Shown here one piece after another: positions 8,154 through 20,431 of a DNA stretch of 64,000 nt (position 1 is its first letter; each line of letters opens with the position of its first letter). The DNA comes from Nematostella vectensis. Its lineage: Eukaryota; Cnidaria; Anthozoa; Actiniaria; Edwardsiidae. The notes beneath the pieces were generated by a model. That model was given only the letters and a program-made list of their open reading frames with translations, searched no databases and was not told the origin of the DNA. Made by a program: the position numbers and the translations under genes. The stretch is from the NCBI RefSeq assembly GCF_932526225.1, contig NC_064038.1:1738001-1802000 (forward strand), written 5' to 3'.

Positions 8154-11100
8154 CTTTGCTTGGGATAGTTTACGATACCAATAGTATTAAAAGTAATTTT
8201 CATTACAATTCCCTTCAGCAATGCCACGTTAGTCTTTCGTTGCGGGCACATGACTACTAACGCAGCGACCCGGGTTCGATTCCCGCTGATATCCTATTTT
8301 TTTTTCTTTATTTTTTTTTTTAAATATCGATACTTAATTATACTGTTCTTGGTGTGTCATGACATAAAAAGAAGGTATAGGGACATTTTTATGTACTCTC
8401 AGCATCTTTGATGTGCTCATGCTTTGTTCAGGATCCTGTACATATTTTATGCACACAAGAACTAACTAGATTCCTTGGATAACTTGATTAAGTAGATTCT
8501 AACATAGAGCATAGCGCTCGATAGATTGATATACCTTTTTTCCGAGTATACTGTTTTATTTTTCCTAATGTTACTTTTTGGAAATTACATTCGGAAAAAA
8601 AATTATCGATTGTAACCTTTTGTAGGTTACACTCGTAAAACAAATTCCCGAATGTAACCCTGAAGCTTTTCCCGAATGTAACCTCCAGTCCGATGGTGAC
8701 TTTGGTTGGGATAGTTTACGATACCAATAGTATTAAAAGTAATTTTCATTTCAATTCCCTTCAGCAAATCCACGTTAGTCTTTCGTTGCGGACACTTGAC
8801 TACTAACGCAGCGACCCGGGTTCGATTCCCGCTGATAGCCTATTTTTTCTTCTTTCTTTTTTTTTTAAATATCGATACTTAATTATACTGTTCTTGGTGT
8901 GTCATGACATAAAAAGAAGGTATAGGGACATTTTTATGTACTCTCAGCATCTTTGATGTGCTCATGCTTTGTTCAGGATCCTGTACATATTTTATGCACA
9001 CAAGAACTAACTAGATTCCTTGGATAACTTGATAAAGTAGATTCTAACATAGAGCATAGCGCTCGATAGATTGATATACCTTTTTTTCCGAGTATACTGT
9101 TTTACTTTCCTAATGTTACTTTTTGGAATTTACATTCGGAAAAAAAATTATCGATTGTAACCTTTTGGAGGTTACACTCGTAAAACAAATTCCCGAATGT
9201 AACCCTGAAGCTTTTCCCGAATGTAACCTCCAGTCCGATGGTGACTTTGCTTGGGATAGTTTACGATACCAATAGTATTAAAAGTAATTTTCATTACAAT
9301 TCCCTTCAGCAATGCCACGTTAGTCTTTCGTTGCGGGCACTTGACTACTAACGCAGCGACCCGGGTTCGATTCCCGCTGATAGCCTATTTTTTTTCTTTC
9401 TTTTTTTTTAAATATCGATACTTAATTATACTGTTCTTGGTGTGTCATGACATAAAAAGAAGGTATAGGGACATTTTTATGTACTCTCAGCATCTTTGAT
9501 GTGCTCATGCTTTGTGCAGGATCCTGCACATATTTTATGCACACAAGAACTAACTAGATTCCTTGGATAACATGATTAAGTAGATTCTAACATAGAGCAT
9601 AGCGCTCGATAGATTGATATACCTCTTTTTCCGAGTATACTGTTTTATTTTTCCTAATAAGACTTTTTGGAATTTACATTCGGAAAAAAATTTATCGATT
9701 GTAACCTTTTGGAGGTTACACTCGTAAAACAAATTCCCGAATGTAACCCTGAAGCTTTTCCCGAATGTAACCTCCAGTCCGATTGTGACTTTGCTTGGGA
9801 TAGTTTACGATACCAATAGTATTAAAAGTAATTTTCATTACAATTCCCTTCAGCAATGCCACGTTAGTCTTTCGTTGCGGGCACTTGACTACTAACGCAG
9901 CGACCCGGGTTCGATTCCCGCTGATAGCCTATTTCTTTTCTTTATTTTTTTTTTAAATCGATACTTAATTATACTGTTCTTGGTGTGTCATGACATAAAA
10001 AGAAGGTATAGGGACATTTTTATGTACTCTCAGCATCTTTGATGTGCTCATGCTTTGTTCAGGATCCTGAACATATTTTATGCACACAAGAACTAACTAG
10101 ATTCCTTGGATAACTTGATTAAGTAGATTCTAACATAGAGCATAGCGCTCGATAGATTGATATACCCTTTTTCCGAGTATACTGTTTTATTTTTCCTAAT
10201 GTTACTTTTTGGAAATTACATTCGGAAAAAAAATTATCGATTGTAACCTTTTGTAGGTTACACTCGTAAAACAAATTCCCGAATGTAACCCTGAAGCTTT
10301 TCCCGAATGTAACCTCCAGTCCGATGGTGACTTTGGTTGGGATAGTTTACGATACCAATAGTATTAAAAGTAATTTTCATTTCAATTCCCTTCAGCAAAT
10401 CCACGTTAGTCTTTCGTTGCGGACACTTGACTACTAACGCAGCGACCCGGGTTCGATTCCCGCTGATAGCCTATTTTTTCTTCTTTCTTTTTTTTTTTAA
10501 ATATCGATACTTAATTATACTGTTCTTGGTGTGTCATGACATAAAAAGAAGGTATAGGGACATTTTTATGTACTCTCAGCATCTTTGATGTGCTCATGCT
10601 TTGTTCAGGATCCTGTACATATTTTATGCACACAAGAACTAACTAGATTCCTTGGATAACTTGATTAAGTAGATTCTAACATAGAGCATAGCGCTCGATA
10701 GATTGATATACCTTTTTTCCGAGTATACTGTTTTATTTTTCCTAATGTTACTTTTTGGAAATTACATTCGGAAAAAAAAATTATCGATTGTAACCTTTTG
10801 TAGGTTACACTCGTAAAACAAATTCCCGAATGTAACCCTGAAGCTTTTTCCCGAATGTAACCTCCAGTCCGATGGTGACTTTGGTTGGGATAGTTTACGA
10901 TACCAATAGTATTAAAAGTAATTTTAATTTCAATTTCCTTCAGCAAATCCACGTTAGTCTTTCGTTGCGGACACTTGACTACTAACGCAGCGACCCGGGT
11001 TCGATTCCCGCTGATAAACTATTTTTTCTTCTTTTTTTTTTTTTAAATATCGATACTTATTTATACTGTTCTTGGTGTGTCATGACATAAAAAGAAGGTA

Positions 11101-12513
11101 TAGGGACATTTTTATGTACTCTCAGCATCTTTGATGTGCTCATGCTTTGTTCAGGATCCTGTACATATTTTATGCACACAAGAACTAACTAGATTCCTTG
11201 GATAACTTGATTAAGTAGATTCTAACATAGAGCATAGCGCTCGATAGATTGATATACCTTTTTTTCCGAGTATACTGATTTACTTTCCTAATGTTACTTT
11301 TTGGAATTTACATTCGGAAAAAAAATTATCGATTGTAACTGTTTGGAGGTTACACTCGTAAAACAAATTCCCGAATGTAACCCTGAAGCTTTTCCCGAAT
11401 GTAACCTCCAGTCCGATGGTGACTTTGCTTGGGATAGTTTACGATACCAATAGTATTAAAAGTAATTTTCATTACAATTCCCTTCAGCAATGCCACGTTG
11501 GTCTTTCGTTGCGGGCACTTGACTACTAACGCAGCTACCCGGGTTCGATTCCCGCTGATAGCCTATTTTTTTTTCTTTATTTTTTTTTTAAATATCGATA
11601 CTTAATTATACTGTTCTTGGTGTGTCATGACATAAAAAGAAGGTATAGGGACATTTTTATGTACTCTCAGCATCTTTGATGTGCTCATGCTTTGTTTAGG
11701 ATCCTGCACATATTTTATGCACACAAGAACTAACTAGATTCCTTGGATAACTTGATTAAGTAGATTCTAACATAGAGCATAGCGCTCGATAGATTGATAT
11801 ACCTTTTTTTCCGAGTATACTGTTTTATTTTTCCTAATGTTACTTTTTGGAATTTACATTCGGAAAAAAAATTATCGATTGTAACCTTTTGGAGGTTACA
11901 CTCGTAAAACAAATTTCCGAATGTAACCCTGAAGCTTTTCCCGAATGTAACCTCCAGTCCGATGGTGACTTTGCTTGGGATAGTTTACGATACCAATAGT
12001 ATTAAAAGTAATTTTCATTACAATTCCCTTCAGCAATGCCACGTTAGTCTTTCGTTGCGGGCACTTGACTACTAACGCAGCTACCCGGGTTCGATTCCTG
12101 CTGATAGCCTATATTTTTTTCTTTATTTTTTTTTTAAAAATCGATACTTAATTATACTGTTCTTGGTGTGTCATGACATAAAAAGAAGGTATAGGGACAT
12201 TTTTATGTACTCTCAGTATCTTTGATATGCTCATGCTTTGTTCAGGATCCTGTACATATTTTATGCACACAAGAACTAACTAGATTCCTTGGATAACTTG
12301 ATTAAGTAGATTCTAACATAGAGCATAGCGCTCGATAGATTGATATACCTTTTTTTCCTAGTATACTGTTTTATTTTTCCTAATGTTACTTTTTGGAATT
12401 TACATTCGGAAAAACATTATCGATTGTAACCTTTTGGAGGTTACACTCGTAAAACAAATTCCCGAATGTAACCCTGAAGCTTTTCCCGAATGTAACCTCC
12501 AGTCCGATGGTGA
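8154..12513 (+). repeat. Array block III (M16-M23), partial copy of block I
   Basis: Unit starts: 8154, 8700, 9245, 9789, 10331, 10879, 11423, 11969. M16-M18 carry the same rare tags as M1-M3, and M21-M23 those of M6-M8. M19 joins an M4-like 5' part (GAACAT, short TTTAAATCG) to an M5-like 3' part (short T run, GGAAATT, TGTAGG). M20 joins an M2-like 5' part to an M5-like 3' part. The copy was therefore rearranged in the middle. Confidence 0.82.
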
Positions 12514-15500
12514 CTTTGCTTGGGATAGTTTACGATACCAATAGTATTAAAAGTAATTTTCATTACAATTCCCTTCAGCAATGCCACGTTAGTCTTTCGT
12601 TGCGGGCACTTGACTACTAACGCAGCGACCCGGGTTCGATTCCCGCTGATAGCCTATTTTTTTCTTTTTTTTTTTTTTTAAATATAGATACTTAATTATA
12701 CTGTTCTTGGTGTGTCATGACATAAAAAGAAGGTATAGGGACATTTTTATGTACTCTCAGCATCTTTGATGTGCTCATGCTTTGTTTAGGATCCTGCACA
12801 TATTTTATGCACACAAGAACTAACTAGATTCCTTGGATAACTTGATTAAGTAGATTCTAACATAGAGCATAGCGCTCGATAGATTGATATACCTTTTTTT
12901 CCGAGTATACTGTTTTATTTTTCCTAATGTTACTTTTTGGAATTTACATTCGGAAAAAAAATTATCGATTGTAACCTTTTGGAGGTTACACTCGTAAAAC
13001 AAATTCCCGAATGTAACCCTGAAGCTTTTCCCGAATGTAACCTCCAGTCCGATGGTGACTTTGCTTGGGATAGTTTACGATACCAATAGTATTAAAGGTA
13101 ATTTTCATTACAATTCCCTTCAGCAATGCCACGTTAGTCTTTCGTTGCGGGCACTTGACTACTAACGCAGCGACCCGGGTTCGATTCCCGCTGATAGCCT
13201 ATTTTTTTTCTTTATTTTTTTGTTTTAAATCGATACTTAATTATACTGTTCTTGGTGTGTCATGACATAAAAAGAAGGTATAGGGACATTTTTATGTACT
13301 CTCAGCATCTTTGATGTGCTCATGCTTTGTTCAGGATCCTGAACATATTTTATGCACACAAGAACTAACTAGATTCCTTGGATAACTTGATTAAGTAGAT
13401 TCTAACATAGAGCATAGCGCTCGATAGATTGATATACCTTTTTTTCCGAGTATACTGTTTCATTTTTCCTAATTTTCCTTTTTGGAATTTACATTCGGAA
13501 AAAAAGTATCGATTGTAACCTTTTGGAGGTTACACTCGTAAAACAAATTCCCGAATGTAACCCTGAAGCTTTTCCCGAATGTAACCTCCAGTCCGATGGT
13601 GACTTTGCTTGGGATAGTTTACGATACCAATAGTATTAAAAGTAATTTTCATTACAATTCCCTTCAGCAATGCCACGTTAGTCTTTCGTTGCGGGCACAT
13701 GACTACTAACGCAGCGACCCGGGTTCGATTCCCGCTGATAGCCAATTTTTTTTTCTTTATTTTTTTTTAAATATCGATACTTAATTATACTGTTCTTGGT
13801 GTGTCATGACATAAAAAGAAGGTATAGGGACATTTTTATGTACTCTCAGCATCTTTGATGTGCTCATGCTTTGTTCAGGATCCTGTACATATTTTATGCA
13901 CACAAGAACTAACTAGATTCCTTGGATAACTTGATTAAGTAGATTCTAACATAGAGCATAGCGCTCGATAGATTGATATACCTTTTTTCCGAGTATACTG
14001 TTTTATTTTTCCTAATGTTACTTTTTGGAAATTACATTCGGAAAAAAAATTATCGATTGTAACCTTTTGTAGGTTACACTCGTAAAACAAATTCCCGAAT
14101 GTAACCCTGAAGCTTTTCCCGAATGTAACCTCCAGTCCGATGGTGACTTTGCTTGGGATAGTTTACGATACCAATAGTATTAAAAGTAATTTTCATTTCA
14201 ATTCCCTTCAGCAAATCCACGTTAGTCTTTCGTTGCGGACACTTGACTACTAACGCAGCGACCCGGGTTCGATTCCCGCTGATAGCCTATTTTTTCTTCT
14301 TTCTTTTTTTTTTTAAATATCGATACTTAATTATACTGTTCTTGGTGTGTCATGACATAAAAAGAAGGTATAGGGACATTTTTATGTACTCTCAGCATCT
14401 TTGATGTGCTCATGCTTTGTTCAGGATTCTGAACATATTTTATGCACACAAGAACTAACTAGATTCCTTGGATAACTTGATTAAGTAGATTCTAACATAG
14501 AGCATAGCGCTCGATAGATTGATATACCTTTTTTTCCGAGTATATTGTTTCATTTTTCCTAATTTTCCTTTTTGGAATTTACATTCGGAAAAAAAGTATC
14601 GATTGTAACCTTTTGGAGGTTACACTCGTAAAACAAATTCCCGAATGTAACCCTGAAGCTTTTCCCGAATGTAACCTCCAGTCCGATGGTGACTTTGCTT
14701 GGGATAGTTTACGATACCAATAGTATTAAAAGTAATTTTCATTACAATTCCCTTCAGCAATGCCACGTTAGTCTTTCGTTGCGGGCACATGACTACTAAC
14801 GCAGCGACCCGGGTTCGATTCCCGCTGATAGCCAATTTTTTTTTCTTTATTTTTTTTTAAATATCGATACTTAATTATACTGTTCTTGGTGTGTCATGAC
14901 ATAAAAAGAAGGTATAGGGACATTTTTATGTACTCTCAGCATCTTTGATGTGCTCATGCTTTGTTCAGGATCCTGTACATATTTTATGCACACAAGAACT
15001 AACTAGATTCCTTGGATAACTTGATTAAGTAGATTCTAACATAGAGCATAGCGCTCGATAGATTGATATACCTTTTTTCCGAGTATACTGTTTTATTTTT
15101 CCTAATGTTACTTTTTGGAAATTACATTCGGAAAAAAAATTATCGATTGTAACCTTTTGTAGGTTACACTCGTAAAACAAATTCCCGAATGTAACCCTGA
15201 AGCTTTTCCCGAATGTAACCTCCAGTCCGATGGTGACTTTGCTTGGGATAGTTTACGATACCAATAGTATTAAAAGTAATTTTCATTTCAATTCCCTTCA
15301 GCAAATCCACGTTAGTCTTTCGTTGCGGACACTTGACTACTAACGCAGCGACCCGGGTTCGATTCCCGCTGATAGCCTATTTTTTCTTCTTTCTTTTTTT
15401 TTTTAAATATCGATACTTAATTATACTGTTCTTGGTGTGTCAATGACATAAAAAGAAGGTATAGGGACATTTTTATGTACTCTCAGCATCTTTGATATGC

Positions 15501-15783
15501 TCATGCTTTGTTCAGGATCCTGTACATATTTTATGCACACAAGAACTAACTAGATTCCTTGGATAACTTGATTAAGTAGATTCTAACATAGAGCATAGCG
15601 CTCGATAGATTGATATACCTTTTTTTCCGAGTATACTGTTTTATTTTTTCTAATGTTACTTTTTGGAATTTACATTCGGAAAAACATTATCGATTGTAAC
15701 CTTTTGGAGGTTACACTCGTAAAACAAATTCCCGAATGTAACCCTGAAGCTTTTCCCGAATGTAACCTCCAGTCCGATGGTGA
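12514..15783 (+). repeat. Array block IV (M24-M29) with a recent two-unit duplication
   Basis: Unit starts: 12514, 13059, 13603, 14147, 14693, 15237. M26/M27 and M28/M29 repeat with a 1090-bp period. They share CACATGAC with GCCAATTTT (M26, M28) and CTTTGCTT combined with CATTTCAATT, CAAATCC and GGACAC (M27, M29). AAAAAAGTATCG near the ends of M25 and M27 marks the duplicated edge. M29 later diverges (TGTCAATGAC, GATATGCTC). M27 has lost the BamHI site. Confidence 0.85.
14424..14429 (+). other. BamHI site lost (GGATTC) in M27
   Basis: A C-to-T change turns GGATCC into GGATTC. A BamHI digest would give a dimer-sized fragment here. Confidence 0.9.
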
Positions 15784-18700
15784 CTTTGCTTGGGATAGTT
15801 TACGATACCAATAGTATTAAAAGTAATTTTCATTACAATTCCCTTCAGCAATGCCACGTTAGTCTTTCGTTGCGGGCACTTGACTACTAACGCAGCGACC
15901 CGGGTTCGATTCCCGCGGATAGCCTATTTTTTTTTCTTTATTTTTTTTTAAATATCGATACTTAATTATACTGTTCTTGGTGTGTCATGACATAAAAAGA
16001 AGGTATAGGGACATTTTTATGTACTCTCAGCATCTTTGATGTGCTCATGCTTTGTTCAGGATCCTGTACATATTTTATGCACACAAGAACTAACTAGATT
16101 CCTTGGATAACTTGATTAAGTAGATTCTAACATAGAGCATAGCGCTCGATAGATTGATATACCTTTTTTCCGAGTATACTGTTTTATTTTTCCTAATGTT
16201 ACTTTTTGGAATTTACATTCGGAAAAAAATTTATCGATTGTAACCGTTTGGAGGTTACACTCGTAAAACAAATTCCCGAATGTAACCCTGAAGCTTTTCC
16301 CGAATGTAACCTCCAGTCCGATGGTGACTTTGCTTGGGATAGTTTACGATACCAATAGTATTAAAAGTAATTTTCATTACAATTCCCTTAAGCAATGCCA
16401 CGTTAGTCTTTCGTTGCGGGCACTTGACTACTAACGCAGCCACCCTGGTTCGATTCCCGCTGATAGCCTATTTTTTTTTCTTTATTTTTTTTTTTAATAT
16501 CGATACTTTATTATACTGTTCTTGGTGTGTCATGACATAAAAAGAAGGCATAGGGACATTTTTATGTACTCTCAGCATCTTTGATGTGCTCATGCTTTGT
16601 TCAGGATCCTGTACATATTTTATGCACACAAGAACTAACTAGATTCCTTAGATAACTTGATTAAGTAGATTCTAACATAGAGCATAGCGCTCGATAGATT
16701 GATATACCTTTTTTTCCGAGTATACTGTTTTATTTTTCCTAATGTTACTTTTTGGAATTTACATTCGGAAAAAAAAATTATCGATTGTAACCTTTTGGAG
16801 GTTACACTCGTAAAACAAATTCCCGAATGTAACCCTGAAGCTTTTCCCGAATGTAACCTCCAGTCCGATGGTGACTTTGCTTGGGATAGTTTACGATACC
16901 AATAGTATTAAAAGTAATTTTCATTACAATTCCCTTCAGCAATGCCACGTTAGTCTTTCGTTGCGAGCACTTGACTACTAACGCAGCGACACGGGTTCGA
17001 TTCCCGCTGATAGCCTATTTTTTTTCTTTATTTTTTTTTTAAATATCTATACTTAATTATACTGTTCTTGGTGTGTCATGACATAAAAAGAAGGTATAGG
17101 GACATTTTTATGTACTCTCAGCATCTTTGATGTGCTCATGCTTTGTTCAGGATCCTGAACATATTTTATGCACACAAGAACTAACTAGATTCCTTGGATA
17201 ACTTGATTAAGTAGATTCTAACATAGAGCATAGCGCTCGATAGATTGATATACCTTTTTTTCCGAGTATACTGTTTCATTTTTCCTAATTTTCCTTTTTG
17301 GAATTTACATTCGGAAAAAAATTATCGATTGTAACCTTTTGGAGGTTACACTCGTAAAACAAATTCCCGAATGTAACCCTGAAGCTTTTCCCGAATGTAA
17401 CCTCCAGTCCGATGGTGACTTTGCTTGGGATAGTTTACGATACCAATAGTATTAAAAGTAATTTTCATTACAATTCCCTTCAGCAATGCCACGTTAGTCT
17501 TTCGTTGCGGGCACATGACTACTAACGCAGCGACCCGGGTTCGATTCCCGCTGATAGCCAATTTTTTTTTCTTTATTTTTTTTTTTAATATCGATACTTA
17601 ATTATACTGTTCTTGGTGTGTCATGACATAAAAAGAAGGTATAGGGACATTTTTATGTACTCTCAGCATCTTTGATGTGCTCATGCTTTGTTCAGGATCC
17701 TGTACATATTTTATGCACACAAGAACTAACTAGATTCCTTGCATAACTTGATTAAGTAGATTCTAACATAGAGCATAGCGCTCGATAGATTGATATACCT
17801 TTTTTCCGAGTATACTGTTTTATTTTTCCTAATGTTACTTTTTGGAAATTACATTCGGAAAAAAAATTATCGATTGTAACCTTTTGTAGGTTACACTCGT
17901 AAAACAAATTCCCGAATGTAACCCTGAAGCTTTTCCCGAATGTAACCTCCAGTCCGATGGTGACTTTGGTTGGGATAGTTTACGATACCAATAGTATTAA
18001 AAGTAATTTTCATTACAATTCCCTTCAGCAATGCCACGTTAGTCTTTCGTTGCGGGCACTTGACTACTAACGCAGCCACCCTGGTTCGATTCCCGCTGAT
18101 AGCCTATTTTTTTTTCTTTATTTTTTTTTTTAATATCGATACTTTATTATACTGTTCTTGGTGTGTCATGACATAAAAAGAAGGCATAGGGACATTTTTA
18201 TGTACTCTCAGCATCTTTGATGTGCTCATGCTTTGTTCAGGATCCTGTACATATTTTATGCACACAAGAACTAACTAGATTCCTTGGATAACTTGATTAA
18301 GTAGTTTCTAACATAGAGCATAGCGCTCGATAGATTGATATACCTTTTTTTCCAAGTATACTGTTTTATTTTTCCTAATGTTACTTTTTGGAATTTACAT
18401 TCGGAAAAAAAAATTATCGATTGTAACCTTTTGGAGGTTACACTCGTAAAACAATTTCCCGAATGTAACCCTGAAGCTTTTCCCGAATGTAACCTCCAGT
18501 CCGATGGTGACTTTGCTTGGGATAGTTTACGATACCAATAGTATTAAAAGTAATTTTCATTACAATTCCTTTCAGCAATGCCACGTTAGTCTTTCGTTGC
18601 GGGCACTTGACTACTAACGCAGCGACACGGGTTCGATTTCCGCTGATAGCCTATTTTTTTTCTTTATTTTTTTTTTAAATATCGATACTTAATTATACTG

Positions 18701-19599
18701 TTCTTGGTGTGTCATGACATAAAAAGAAGGTATAGGGACATTTTTATGTACTCTCAGCATCTTTGATGTGCTCATGCTTTGTTCAGGATCCTGAACATAT
18801 TTTATGCACACAAGAACTAACTAGATTCCTTGGATAACTTGATTAAGTAGATTCTAACATAGAGCATAGCGCTCGATAGATTGATATACCTTTTTTTCCG
18901 AGTATACTGTTTCATTTTTCCTAATTTTCCTTTTTGGAATTTACATTCGGAAAAAAATTATCGATTGTAACCTTTTGGAGGTTACACTCGTAAAACAAAT
19001 TCCCGAATGTAACCCTGAAGCTTTTCCCGAATGTAACCTCCAGTCCGATGGTGACTTTGCTTGGGATAGTTTACGATACCAATAGTATTAAAAGTAATTT
19101 TCATTACAATTCCCTTCAGCAATGCCACGTTAGTCTTTCGTTGCGGGCACATGACTACTAACGCAGCGACCCGGGTTCGATTCCCGCTGATAGCCAATTT
19201 TTTTTTCTTTATTTTTTTTTTTAATATCGATACTTAATTATACTGTTCTTGGTGTGTCATGACATAAAAAGAAGGTATAGGGACATTTTTATGTACTCTC
19301 AGCATCTTTGATGTGCTCATGCTTTGTTCAGGATCCTGTACATATTTTATGCACACAAGAACTAACTAGATTCCTTGGATAACTTGATTAAGTAGATTCT
19401 AACATAGAGCATAGCGCTCGATAGATTGATATACCTTTTTTCCGAGTATACTGTTTTATTTTTCCTAATGTTACTTTTTGGAAATTACATTCGGAAAAAA
19501 AATTATCGATTGTAACCTTTTGTAGGTTACACTCGTAAAACAAATTCCCGAATGTAACCCTGAAGCTTTTCCCGAATGTAACCTCCAGTCCGATGGTGA
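15784..19599 (+). repeat. Array block V (M30-M36), three-unit repeat
   Basis: Unit starts: 15784, 16328, 16875, 17419, 17964, 18511, 19055. A trimer repeats: CCACCCTGG with TACTTTATT and GGCATAGG (M31, M34); GACACGGG with GTTTCATT (M32, M35); CACATGAC with GCCAATT (M33, M36). M30 ends with AAATTTATCG and CCGTTTGGAGG. The block from late M30 to M36 recurs as late M110 to M116 at about 59.75-63.19 kb. Confidence 0.87.
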
Positions 19600-20413
19600 C
19601 TTTGGTTGGGATAGTTTACGATACCAATAGTATTAAAAGTAATTTTCATTTCAATTCCCTTCAGCAAATCCACGTTAGTCTTTCGTTGCGGACACTTGAC
19701 TACTAACGCAGCGACCCGGGTTCGATTCCCGCTGATAGCCTATTTTTTCTCCTTTTTTTTTTTTAAATATTGATACTTAATTATACTGTTCTTGGTGTGT
19801 CAATGACATAAAAAGAAGGTATAGGGTTATTTTTATGTACTCTCAGCATCTTTGATGTGCTCATGCTTTGTTCAGGATCCTGTACATATTTTATGCACAC
19901 AAGAACTAACTAGATTCCTTGGATAACTTGATAAAGTAGATTCTAACATAGAGCATAGCGCTCGATAGATTGATATACCTTTTTTTCCGAGTATACTGTT
20001 TTACTTTCCTAATGTTACTTTTTGGAATTTACATTCTGAAAAAAAATTATCGATTGTAACCTTTTGGAGGTTACACTCGTAAAACAAATTCCCGAATGTA
20101 ACCCTGAAGCTTTTCCCGAATGTAACCTCCAGTCCGATGGTGACTTTGCTTGGGATAGTTTACGATACCAATAGTATTAAAAGTAATTTTCATTACAATT
20201 CCCTTCAGCAATGCCACGTTAGTCTTTCGTTGCGGGCACTTGACTACTAACGCAGCTACCCGGGTTCGATTCCCGCTGATAGCCTATTTTTTTTTCTTTA
20301 TTTTTTTTTTAAAAATCGATACTTAATTACACTGTTCTTGGTGTGTCATGACATAAAAAGAAGGTATAGGGACATTTTTATGTACTCTCAGCATCTTTGA
20401 TATGCTCATGCTT

Positions 20414-20431
20414 TGTACAGGATCCTGTACA
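20414..20431. repeat. Perfect 18-bp palindrome, A/T arm version (only copy seen)
   Basis: TGTACAGGATCCTGTACA in M38 is fully self-complementary. Its 15-monomer-offset copy M53 has T instead of A in the left arm and is imperfect. Confidence 0.9.

Noticed and set aside
10665-10952. Longest open frame, 95 codons on the minus strand
   Set aside because: It results from an extra T and A in M20 that join two of the recurring frames. It is unique to one unit and has no homology that I can recognise.
13530-13745. Recurring 62-71-codon minus-strand frame with SGNRTRVAAL at its start
   Set aside because: This peptide is the antisense of the tRNA-like B-box region, a common artefact of tRNA-derived repeats. 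It is absent from many otherwise identical units.
16699-16905. Recurring 67-68-codon plus-strand frame starting MIYLFF
   Set aside because: It depends on the exact length of T and A runs, shifts frame between near-identical units (21058 versus 22145), and overlaps the motif cluster. No gene evidence.
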